Assembly (NCBI GenBank): GCA_040510575.1
Contig: JBEVIU010000073.1
Coordinates: forward strand, 1-14,110
DNA length: 14,110 nt
Source of the DNA: DASUMF01 sp040510575
GTDB lineage: Bacteria; Actinomycetota; Acidimicrobiia; IMCC26256; DASPTH01
Reading direction: 5' to 3'
Part shown: piece by piece, positions 1-5,913 of the stretch
Position numbering within the stretch: position 1 is the stretch's first letter
Layout of the letters: each line of letters opens with the position of its first letter
Program-made: the position numbers and the translations under genes
The notes under the pieces: model-generated
Seen by the model: the letters and a program-made list of their open reading frames with translations, nothing else
Told to the model about the DNA's origin: nothing
Database searches by the model: none

Positions 1-867
1 GTGCTCTCCGGCCGGGCGTGGGGGGAGAGCCTGCGTTGTGTCGGGCAGCGAAGTCTCCGACGCGAGTGCGAGTTCGAGCGCGGACTCGGCGGCGCTCGGT
101 CGGTCGCCGGGAGCGCGGGCCGTCATCTCGACGAGGACGTCGCGCAATCGGGTCGGGACGGTGTCGGGAACATCAGGGCCTGCGGCGAGCCGCGCCAGCG
201 CCGACTCGTGCATGGTGCCGGGGAACGCGCGAACCCCGGTGCAGCACTCGAGCACGACCAGGCCGAGCGCGTACACGTCGATCGCAGGGGTTGCGTGCTC
301 GCCGCGTACCTGCTCGGGCGCCATGTAGGCCGCGGTGCCCGGCACGGCGTCGATGTCGGTGAGCGTCGACGCCGCGGCGTCGTGCGCCACGCCGAAATCG
401 GTCAGGCGTGCCTGGCCGTCGACGTCGATCAACACGTTCGACGGCTTGACGTCGCGATGCACCACACCGCTCGCGTGCGCGACCGCCAACGCGCCGGCGA
501 GCTCGTGACCGATGCGCGCCGCGACCGGAACCGGGAGTGGACCCAGGGTGAGGCGGTCGGCCAACGTCGAACCGTCGACCAGCTCGAGCACCAGGAACGG
601 CCGGGCACCGTCGTCCAGTTCCCCTGCGTCGTACAGGCGCACGAGGTTCGGGTGGTCGAGATGCGCGAGCACGCCGACCTCCCGCCGGAACCGCGCGTGC
701 TCGGTGGGGCTGGTCCCGCTGAGGACCTTGAGCGCGACATCCCGACCGAGGCGCTGGTCGGCGGCTCGGTAGACCTCGGCCATCCCGCCTGCCGCCAGGA
801 GCGACTCGATCCGGTACCGCCCCGCGACGATGTCGCCGGGCTCCAGCAACCTCCGGACGTCGACCAT
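1..867 (-). CDS. PknB-like serine/threonine protein kinase, N-terminal part (partial at left edge)
   Basis: Reading leftward from ATG at 867-865, 289 residues are visible with no stop before the window edge. The kinase fold is complete and canonical: glycine-rich loop LLAAGGMAEVYRA (23-35), ATP-anchoring Lys47 in VALKVL, the helix-C glutamate around Glu63, catalytic loop HRDVKPSNVL (137-146), DFG at 157-159 and APE at 183-185. The activation loop has several Thr (168, 170, 178) that could be autophosphorylated, as in bacterial Hanks-type kinases. It therefore phosphorylates proteins on Ser/Thr using ATP. The C-terminus, where a membrane span and sensor domain would lie, is outside the window, so localisation is unknown. 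AGAGAG lies just upstream of the ATG as a modest ribosome site. The gene is divergent from the secreted-protein gene at 1163 and starts about 80 bp from that gene's promoter. Function of the domain is secure; substrates are not known. Confidence 0.93.
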   Translation of the reverse strand, partial: MVDVRRLLEPGDIVAGRYRIESLLAAGGMAEVYRAADQRLGRDVALKVLSGTSPTEHARFRREVGVLAHLDHPNLVRLYDAGELDDGARPFLVLELVDGSTLADRLTLGPLPVPVAARIGHELAGALAVAHASGVVHRDVKPSNVLIDVDGQARLTDFGVAHDAAASTLTDIDAVPGTAAYMAPEQVRGEHATPAIDVYALGLVVLECCTGVRAFPGTMHESALARLAAGPDVPDTVPTRLRDVLVEMTARAPGDRPSAAESALELALASETSLPDTTQALPPRPAGEH

Positions 868-948
868 CTCTCTGGGATGCCCTGGAGTCCCGAGGGCTAC
901 GCAGGATCCGGTCCGCGAGTCGGTGCATGTGACTTCGGTCCGAGGACG

Positions 949-978
949 TCGACAACCACTCTCCGTAGCCAGTAAGGT
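949..978 (+). promoter_or_regulatory. Promoter of first secreted-protein gene (copy 1 of a duplicated promoter)
   Basis: A -35-like TCGACA (949-954) and a -10-like TAAGGT (973-978) are separated by 18 nt. The spacer carries CCACTCTCCGTAGCCAG, almost identical to the spacer of the second copy at 2152-2180. That match between two independent genes is the main support, since the hexamers alone are weak. Strong conservation of a spacer suggests an extra protein contact or a non-housekeeping sigma factor (inference). Confidence 0.5.
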
Positions 979-980
979 AC

Positions 981-1106
981 GCATTGCCACCACCCGTGCC
1001 GCAGCAACATGCGGATGGCAGACGTGGGTCGAGGCAGGGGAGATGTTGATCCGGCGGCGTGATTGGTCGCGTTGTCGTCGGGGAGTCAGAGCGAACCCGG
1101 CCCCTC
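981..1106 (+). promoter_or_regulatory. Structured 5' leader RNA element, copy 1
   Basis: This segment lies between the promoter and the gene starting at 1163 and is repeated at 2183-2297. A first hairpin is formed by ACCC/GGGU, GCC/GGC and GCA/UGC pairings between 992 and 1029, with small bulges. A second hairpin pairs CCGGCGGC (1051-1058) with GTCGTCGG (1074-1081) around a 15-nt loop, GTGATTGGTCGCGTT. The loop and the following part up to CCCCTC at 1106 are identical to copy 2 except for one stem base. Conservation is therefore strongest in the loop and the 3' part, as expected for a structured RNA or a protein-binding RNA. It does not match any riboswitch consensus I can recall with confidence. 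The GCGAACCCGG stretch faintly resembles the 3' part of ydaO/c-di-AMP riboswitches, but the conserved CAGCUAACC of that class is absent. Confidence 0.5.
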
Positions 1107-1162
1107 AATGCGCGGCGCGGATAGAGTCCGTGCCCACAATCGAGTGGAAGGGTCTTCTCCCC

Positions 1163-2032
1163 ATGCGTGACACGATTCGAAAGTCGCGGGTAATGGCTAT
1201 TGCCGGCGCCATCGCGATGGCGACCGCCGCCACGTTTGCCATCGTGGCGCCCGCTGCGAGCGGCGCCGAGACCAACGATTCCAGAGCTGTTCCGCACGAC
1301 GGGAACGCCACGAACTGCGGGTCGGGCAAGAACGGGATCGGCGTTGGAGGAACACTCGCGTTCGCCAACGGGACCGACGGGATCGACGACGGCAACGTCA
1401 GCGGTACCGTGACCGACGGGAAGTTCGTGGACGTCGACACCCCGAGTGCTGGTGTCGTGATCCTTGCGGTCGTCGTGAAGGGCGGCCCCGGGTACAACGT
1501 CTACCTTCCCCCGTACGTCCCGACGAACCCGGAGACGGTGGATCACCCGACCGACTTCGTCTCTCCGCTCGTGGGTGCCGACAACATCCCGACCGTGAGT
1601 CACTGGTTCATCTGCTACACGTCCGAGACCCCGCCCGACACTGGCTCGCTCGCGGTCTCGAAGAGCGTGCTCGGGGCGACGACCCTCACATCGTTCACCG
1701 TTCACGTCGAGTGCGAGGGCATGGCGCCTGTTGATCTCATCCTTGCCAATGGCGACACCGAGGTGATCACGGACATCCCCGACGGCACGAGCTGCAACGT
1801 CTCCGAGACCGGTACTGGAGTCTTTCCCTCCCTGACGCAGGTCACGGTCGGCGCGGGTTCCCCGACGATCATCACGGGTGGGCTGCCGACCTCGGTGGCT
1901 GGACCGCCCGTCGAGGTCGTCGGCGGTGACCAGGCCGAAGTGACAGTCGTGAACGACTTCACGAACGTGGCACCTGCCGACGTGATCCGCCCCGCCGAGC
2001 CGATCGCAGTGGCACCGGCGTTCACCGGCTGA
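1163..2032 (+). CDS. Secreted protein with C-terminal DUF5979-like module and FTG tail (paralogue 1)
   Basis: 289 residues. The start is ATG 1163, with GGAAGGG at 1146-1152. An in-frame ATG at 1193 is an alternative, but the upstream start supplies the basic residues of a signal peptide (RDTIRKSR), followed by a hydrophobic stretch and a probable cleavage after Ala35 (APAASGA). Residues 40-155 form an N-terminal domain with VSGTVTDGKFVDV, VVVKGGPGYNVY and SHWFICYT, containing two cysteines (52, 151). Residues 161-266 (GSLAVSKSVLG to VTVVNDF) look like a DUF5979 module, an Ig/prealbumin-like fold of actinobacterial surface proteins, again with two cysteines (184, 211). The last residues, VIRPAEPIAVAPAFTG, form a tail shared with the downstream paralogue. 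No LPxTG motif or C-terminal membrane span is seen. Probable exported cell-surface or extracellular protein; molecular role unknown. Confidence 0.85.
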   Translation: MRDTIRKSRVMAIAGAIAMATAATFAIVAPAASGAETNDSRAVPHDGNATNCGSGKNGIGVGGTLAFANGTDGIDDGNVSGTVTDGKFVDVDTPSAGVVILAVVVKGGPGYNVYLPPYVPTNPETVDHPTDFVSPLVGADNIPTVSHWFICYTSETPPDTGSLAVSKSVLGATTLTSFTVHVECEGMAPVDLILANGDTEVITDIPDGTSCNVSETGTGVFPSLTQVTVGAGSPTIITGGLPTSVAGPPVEVVGGDQAEVTVVNDFTNVAPADVIRPAEPIAVAPAFTG

Positions 2033-2057
2033 GGCCGATCCGCTCCGAAGCAACTGC

Positions 2058-2087
2058 ACTGTCCCCCGGCTCCGGCCGGGGGACAGT
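2058..2087 (+). terminator. Hairpin terminator after paralogue 1
   Basis: ACTGTCCCCCGG (2058-2069) and CCGGGGGACAGT (2076-2087) form a perfect 12-bp stem with loop CTCCGG, starting 26 nt after the stop codon. There is no U-tract, which is common for GC-rich actinobacterial terminators. The loop and the upper stem recur after paralogue 2. Confidence 0.75.
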
Positions 2088-2151
2088 CGCGTTCGGCCGG
2101 TCCAGCGCGTTGCGCGCAACACACCGTCGGTGTGACCTCTGTCCGTGGTGC

Positions 2152-2180
2152 TTGTGACCACTCTCCGTAGTCAGTAGGGT
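2152..2180 (+). promoter_or_regulatory. Promoter of second secreted-protein gene (copy 2 of a duplicated promoter)
   Basis: -35-like TTGTGA (2152-2157), a 17-nt spacer CCACTCTCCGTAGTCAG and -10-like TAGGGT (2175-2180). The spacer differs from copy 1 (949-978) at one position only, while sequence upstream of the box is unrelated, so the duplicated block begins at the promoter. Confidence 0.55.
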
Positions 2181-2182
2181 AC

Positions 2183-2297
2183 GGAGCGCCACAACCCACG
2201 CCGCAGCAATCGCAGGCGTGGGCGGCAGGGGAGACATCGATCCGGCGGTGTGATTGGTCGCGTTGCCGTCGGGGAGTCAGAGCGAACCCGGCCCCTC
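2183..2297 (+). promoter_or_regulatory. Structured 5' leader RNA element, copy 2
   Basis: CCCACGCC (2195-2202) pairs perfectly with GGCGTGGG (2215-2222) around a 12-nt loop. CCGGCGGT (2242-2249) pairs with GCCGTCGG (2265-2272) around the same 15-nt loop seen in copy 1. Relative to copy 1, two stem positions differ yet both keep pairing (G-U to G-C, and C-G to U-G), which supports the helix. The block 2250-2297 matches 1059-1106 with one difference in 48 nt. The distance from the end of the block to the start codon is also kept (57 nt here, 56 nt in copy 1). The ligand or binding protein is unknown. Confidence 0.55.
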
Positions 2298-2354
2298 CAT
2301 GAGATCACCCGTCCGCGCACACGCGCGGCCGGTCGACCCCACAGGAGGAACGCC

Positions 2355-3155
2355 GTGAGGGGCAAGAACGCAGTATTCGGTCTGGCGATGACCGCCGCGC
2401 TCGCCGTGGGCACCATCGCAGCAGTCGGTGGGACGGCAGGCGCCGGGATCGACGAGGACCACGTCGCCATCTGTCACCGCACCAACTCGAACACCAACCC
2501 GTACGTCGCGAACGCCCCCGACAAGTCGGGCGTCCTCAGCGGCCACGCGGGGCACACCGGTCCGGTGTGGAACCCCACGCTGAAGAAGGACCACATCAAG
2601 TGGGGCGACATCATCCCCCCGTTCGACAGCTTCCCGGGCCAGAACTGGGATGCCACCGGCATGGCGATCTACTACCCGGCCGAGGGCAAGGCTGCCTGTG
2701 TCGTGCCCGGCCCGCCGCCGGAGCAGGAGTTCGGCAGCCTCGCGGTGGCGAAGATCGTGCTGGGCCTGCCCTTGACGGTGACCCCCGCGTCGGGTTCGTT
2801 GCCCGAGGACCACTTCACCGCGCACGTCACGTGTGACGACGGCATCACCGACCTCGATGTCAGCCTGCCCTTGGGCGGAGGAGCCGGCACCCCGGCCCTC
2901 ATCACGGGCATCGAAGCCGGCTCGAGCTGCACGGTGACGGAGCTCGGGGTCGACGGTCTGCCGTCGGGCACCCACGTGACCTACGCGTCGGTCCCCGACT
3001 TCACCGCCGACGGTGCGCCGATCTCGGCCGACGCCACCACCACGGTGACGATCACGAACGACTTCCGGGAGGTGGAAGCGGCAGAGGTGATCCGTCCGCT
3101 CGACCCGGTGGTCCCGGCTGCAGTGATCGTCGTGTCACCGCAGTTCACCGGCTGA
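2355..3155 (+). CDS. Secreted protein with C-terminal DUF5979-like module and FTG tail (paralogue 2)
   Basis: 266 residues from GTG 2355, chosen because AGGAGG (2343-2348) lies 6 nt upstream and the next residues form a signal peptide (RGKN, a hydrophobic run, probable cleavage near Ala30). The N-terminal domain (35-117) differs from that of paralogue 1: it begins HVAICHRTNSNTNPYV and has GHAGHTGPVW, WGDIIPPFD and GKAAC, with Cys40 and Cys115 likely to pair outside the cell. Residues 127-237 (GSLAVAKIVLG to VTITNDF) are the DUF5979-like module shared with paralogue 1, again with two cysteines (160, 192). The tail AEVIRPLDP ... SPQFTG matches the end of paralogue 1. Shared promoter, leader and C-terminus with a different N-terminal domain suggest duplication followed by domain exchange. 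Probable surface or extracellular protein; function unknown. Confidence 0.85.
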   Translation: MRGKNAVFGLAMTAALAVGTIAAVGGTAGAGIDEDHVAICHRTNSNTNPYVANAPDKSGVLSGHAGHTGPVWNPTLKKDHIKWGDIIPPFDSFPGQNWDATGMAIYYPAEGKAACVVPGPPPEQEFGSLAVAKIVLGLPLTVTPASGSLPEDHFTAHVTCDDGITDLDVSLPLGGGAGTPALITGIEAGSSCTVTELGVDGLPSGTHVTYASVPDFTADGAPISADATTTVTITNDFREVEAAEVIRPLDPVVPAAVIVVSPQFTG

Positions 3156-3184
3156 GCCGCAACGGCTCCACCACCGATCGTGGG

Positions 3185-3213
3185 GTGTCCCTCCGGCTCC
3201 GGCCGGGGGACAC
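3185..3213. terminator. Hairpin terminator between paralogue 2 and greA
   Basis: GTGTCCC (3185-3191) pairs with GGGACAC (3207-3213) and CCGG (3193-3196) with CCGG (3203-3206), leaving one bulged T and the loop CTCCGG, the same loop as at 2070-2075. It sits between convergent genes, 29 nt from each flank, and could serve both. Confidence 0.7.
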
Positions 3214-3242
3214 TTCGCGTCGGAGCCCCGACGCACATCAGC

Positions 3243-3713
3243 TCAGGTGTTGGGGCGGACGCTCACGATCTCGACGGTGATCGCACGGCGCGGGCCCTCA
3301 TAGCTGACGACATCGCCTGGGCGGTGGCCGAGGAGCGCGACGCCGAGGGGTGACGACGTGGAGACGACGTCGAGCTCGTCATGGCGCTCCTCGATGGAGC
3401 CCACGAGATAGCGCGACGTGTCGTCGTCGCCTTCCATCTTGATCTCGACGATGGTGCCGGCCTCGACGACGTCGCCCGAGGGGCCTTCGACCACCTGGGC
3501 CGTCCGCAGGATCTCCTCGAGCTGGCGGACCCGCGCCTCGTTGTGGCCCTGCTCGTTCTTGGCCGCGTCGTAGTCGGCGTTCTCGCGGATGTCGCCGTGC
3601 TCGCGTGCGCGCTCGATCCAGGCCGAGATCTCCCGGCGTCGAGGGCCCGAGCGCTCGTCGAGCTCCTCGCGGAGGCGGTCGTGGGCCTGTTGCGAGAGCA
3701 GCGCGGGTTCCAT
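3243..3713 (-). CDS. greA: Transcription elongation factor GreA
   Basis: 156 residues, the usual length for GreA. The N-terminal coiled coil (about 1-75) ends in the family signature GDIRENADYDAAKNEQ, with acidic tip residues Asp41 and Glu44 at the positions used to place Mg2+ in the RNA polymerase secondary channel. The C-terminal FKBP-like domain contains SPLGVALLGHRPGDVV (121-136), the other family hallmark. The protein rescues backtracked RNA polymerase by stimulating transcript cleavage. The start is ATG at 3713-3711; no strong Shine-Dalgarno is visible. Transcribed convergently with paralogue 2 and divergently from the sigma factor gene. Nothing in the key residues suggests an inactive or anti-Gre variant. 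Confidence 0.95.
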   Translation of the reverse strand: MEPALLSQQAHDRLREELDERSGPRRREISAWIERAREHGDIRENADYDAAKNEQGHNEARVRQLEEILRTAQVVEGPSGDVVEAGTIVEIKMEGDDDTSRYLVGSIEERHDELDVVSTSSPLGVALLGHRPGDVVSYEGPRRAITVEIVSVRPNT

Positions 3714-3877
3714 GGCACCGAGAGGCTACCCGCCTGCCTCCAAAGTCATCGCAGCCGTTCGTGGGCGGGGCCGGGTCAACAGCGTGGTTCCGGCCTGGCT
3801 GCGACACAGGTCACCAAACAGCGAGAACCGGCCATGTTGTGCTTCAGCGGGCGGGGCAACGCGCCGTCACTTCTCTC

Positions 3878-4456
3878 GTGGCGACACCGATCCTCTGCGA
3901 CGAGGAGTTCGTTGTCGTCCTCGGGGCAGCGCAGGACGGCAAGTCATGGGCGTTCGAACGCCTGTTCCACCTCGTCGCGCAACCAATCCTGTCGTACGTC
4001 CGGGCCCAGGGCTCACCTGACCCCGACGCGCTCACGAACGAGACGCTGCTGCGCGCCTTTCGCGCGATCGCTTCGTTCAGCGGCGACGTGGACGGCTTCC
4101 GGGCATGGACCTTCACCATCGCCCGCTGCCGCCTCATCGACGAACGCCGCTCACGGGCGCGGCGGCCGCGCACCGAATCACTGACTGACGACGCGGGCGT
4201 CGCGCGGCTCGTGCCGCGCGGGGGCGACGTCGAAGTCGAGGCGTTCGCGTCGTTCGGCGACGACTGGGTCCGCGACACCCTCGATGCGCTCGCACCCGAC
4301 CAACGCGACGTGCTCCTGCTGCGTTTCGTCGCCGACCTGAGCATCGATCAGACCGCGTCGGTGCTCGGGAAGACGCCCGGCGCGGTGAAGGCCCTGCAAC
4401 ACCGAGGAATTGCGACGATTCGGCGGACTTCTGCCGTCGAGACCGTATCCAGCTGA
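3878..4456 (+). CDS. ECF-family RNA polymerase sigma factor
   Basis: About 192 residues from GTG 3878. Sigma region 2 is seen at 25-92 (FERLFHLVAQPILSYV ... TNETLLRAFRAIASF, then FRAWTFTIARCRLIDERR), and region 4 at about 130-183 (LDALAPDQRDVLLLRFVADLS, then the helix-turn-helix IDQTASVLGKTPGAVKALQHRG). Two sigma domains without region 3 define an extracytoplasmic-function sigma. The start is uncertain: the frame is open upstream, GTG 3839 is an alternative, and neither has a convincing ribosome site. The 164 bp between greA and this start holds no promoter I can name. The stop codon TGA is immediately followed by the GTG of the next gene, so the two are translationally coupled, the usual arrangement for a sigma/anti-sigma pair. 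Likely targets are the adjoining Tad genes or its own operon (inference). Confidence 0.88.
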   Translation: MATPILCDEEFVVVLGAAQDGKSWAFERLFHLVAQPILSYVRAQGSPDPDALTNETLLRAFRAIASFSGDVDGFRAWTFTIARCRLIDERRSRARRPRTESLTDDAGVARLVPRGGDVEVEAFASFGDDWVRDTLDALAPDQRDVLLLRFVADLSIDQTASVLGKTPGAVKALQHRGIATIRRTSAVETVSS

Positions 4457-5338
4457 GTGAACGAGACGGTGCACAGTTCAATGGACCGCGAACGCAGCTC
4501 GCACGATCCCGGCGATCAGCCGGACGATCTCGCGGGCGCGGCCTTCGTGGCCGAGCTGGCCCGCTTCCGGATCGGACCGCCGTTGCGGATCAGCGACGAG
4601 CTCGCATCATTTCTCGACGAGGGCCGGCCCGTGGCGACCGTCGCCGTGGACGATGGCCCGGTGATCGACTTGCCGGTGATCGACTTGCCGGTGATCGGAG
4701 ACGCCGAGACGATCAGCGACCAGGCCGAGGGCGTGGTGGTTCCGTTCCGGCGAACGGTGCGCCGCCGCACGCGTGCAGGCGTGGCCAGCGCGGCCGTGAT
4801 GGCGTCGGTGGCGGTGCTCGGTGTCGCGCAGGTCCTTCCTGCCGCGGCCCAGTCGATGTTCAGCCACGCGGCGAGCGCGATCGGGATCGAGATCGGCGAC
4901 TCGGATTCCACGACCACCCCGACGGTGGACGCGGGGAGCAACCGCGCCGACGTCGGCGTGCACGCCAAGGATCCCAGCCGGCGCGCCGGCAGGATCGCTG
5001 ACGCCGCGCCGGCGGGTGCACCGGACCCGAGCGCTCAGGTCGGCGCGGCGAGCACCGGCAGTGTCGAAGGAGCCGTCGCCGACCGGGCCGACCTCCCGAC
5101 GGGCGACCCGGTCACCGAACCCGACGCTGCCGGCGCGACGGACAGCGAGAACGGCAACGGCGACGCGAACGGTGTCGGCAACGGTGGAACGCCGCCCGGC
5201 CAGCGCGAGGACACGATTGCACCTGACGGAACACCGCCCGGTCATGGTGGGGTGCCGCCCGGTCATGGTGGGACTCCGCCGGGCCTCGACGGGACGCCGC
5301 CCGGCCAGACGAAGAAGGCCGGAGGAGTGGTCTCGTGA
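4457..5338 (+). CDS. Single-pass membrane protein with GTPPG-repeat tail, putative anti-sigma or sigma partner
   Basis: 293 residues. The GTG start at 4457 directly abuts the sigma factor stop; ATG 4481 is an alternative. The N-terminal 106 residues are acidic and presumably cytoplasmic, ending in a basic patch (FRRTVRRRTR) that fits the positive-inside rule, then one membrane span at about 107-130. The outer part is low-complexity: Ala/Asp/Gly-rich, then GNGD/GNG repeats and five (T/V)PPG(H/Q/L) units at 245-284. Gene order and topology match anti-sigma factors, but the zinc motif HxxxCxxC is absent and the cytoplasmic part does not resemble a known anti-sigma domain, so the role is inferred from position. 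The gene overlaps the next gene by 4 bp. The exposed Pro/Gly tail could interact with cell wall or pilus material. Confidence 0.75.
   Translation: MNETVHSSMDRERSSHDPGDQPDDLAGAAFVAELARFRIGPPLRISDELASFLDEGRPVATVAVDDGPVIDLPVIDLPVIGDAETISDQAEGVVVPFRRTVRRRTRAGVASAAVMASVAVLGVAQVLPAAAQSMFSHAASAIGIEIGDSDSTTTPTVDAGSNRADVGVHAKDPSRRAGRIADAAPAGAPDPSAQVGAASTGSVEGAVADRADLPTGDPVTEPDAAGATDSENGNGDANGVGNGGTPPGQREDTIAPDGTPPGHGGVPPGHGGTPPGLDGTPPGQTKKAGGVVS
4661..4697 (+). repeat. 15-bp in-frame tandem repeat coding VIDLP
   Basis: GTGATCGACTTGCCG occurs at 4661-4675 and 4676-4690, followed by a third partial unit GTGATCG to 4697. It adds VIDLP units in the cytoplasmic part of the putative anti-sigma protein. Exact identity at the DNA level points to recent slippage. 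Confidence 0.85.
5189..5308 (+). repeat. Degenerate repeats coding (T/V)PPG(H/Q/L)
   Basis: Five units encoding TPPGQ, TPPGH, VPPGH, TPPGL and TPPGQ (residues 245-284 of the membrane protein). The VPPGH and neighbouring TPPG units share nearly identical DNA (GCCCGGTCATGGTGG appears twice, at 5227 and 5248), consistent with local duplication of 21 bp. Confidence 0.75.
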
Positions 5339-5913
5339 CGCGCGCCATCGCTCGAGTCAGGGCAGCGAAGGCACGCGGTGAGCGCGGGGCGGCGATGGTC
5401 GAGTTCGCGCTGATCCTGCCGCTGCTCGTCCTCGTCGTGTTCGGCGTGATCGAGTTCGGCGCCACGTTCAACGACTACCAGGCGATCCGTCAAGGCGTGC
5501 GAGAAGCGGCACGCGAAGGCGCCGTGGGGACGTTCGGTCCCGACTACGCGACCGACACGAACTGCCATCTCACCGGCGCGAGCGGCGCGACCGGCAACCT
5601 CAAGAACCTGATGTGCCTCACGAAGCACGAGGTGGGGCTCGACGGCAACAAGGTGCGGGTGAAGATCCTCTCTGGGGCGAGCGACTTCACCAGCGCGGGC
5701 ACCTTCTCGAAGGACGACTCGATCATCGTCTGCGCGCAGTATCCGCTCTCCACGGTGACGGGCCTGTTCAGCCCGTTCCTGGGGGGCAAGTACCTGCGGG
5801 CCAAGGCGTCGATCCGCATCGAGAAGTCCGACATCACCGCCACGGGAGGCGAAGAAACCCCGCCGAGTGGAAGTGACTGGTCATGGTGCACGGTTGCCAA
5901 GTCCTCGCCCTGA
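5335..5913 (+). CDS. TadE-like pseudopilin
   Basis: 192 residues. GTG 5335 overlaps the preceding stop in a GTGA arrangement, with GGAGG at 5321-5325. The N-terminus is the typical TadE form: a short basic leader, GERGAAMVEFAL at 15-26, then a hydrophobic segment to about 43 (ILPLLVLVVFGVIEFG), with Glu23 as the conserved pilin-like glutamate. The segment NDYQAIRQGVREAAREGAVG follows as in the family. The remainder, about 65-192, is an extracytoplasmic domain with four cysteines (77, 94, 133, 185), perhaps two disulfides. TadE proteins are minor pseudopilins of Tad/Flp pili, inserted in the inner membrane and assembled with TadF/TadG. No tadA, tadB, tadC or flp gene is in the window, so the machinery must be encoded elsewhere if this system makes a pilus. 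Confidence 0.85.
   Translation: MTRAIARVRAAKARGERGAAMVEFALILPLLVLVVFGVIEFGATFNDYQAIRQGVREAAREGAVGTFGPDYATDTNCHLTGASGATGNLKNLMCLTKHEVGLDGNKVRVKILSGASDFTSAGTFSKDDSIIVCAQYPLSTVTGLFSPFLGGKYLRAKASIRIEKSDITATGGEETPPSGSDWSWCTVAKSSP

Noticed and set aside
981..1106. Assignment of the leader as a c-di-AMP (ydaO) or cobalamin riboswitch
   Set aside because: Only short resemblances (GCGAACCCGG; GGAGTCAGAG) were seen. The invariant core sequences of both classes are not present, so no class is named.
173..2161. Minus-strand open frame of about 660 codons across the first secreted-protein gene and the kinase
   Set aside because: Its last third is the kinase read in the wrong frame and the rest is antisense to a gene with signal peptide and domain structure. 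The true kinase frame starts at 867.
4457..4775. Zinc-binding anti-sigma (ZAS) domain in the sigma partner
   Set aside because: No HxxxCxxC and no cysteines in the cytoplasmic part.
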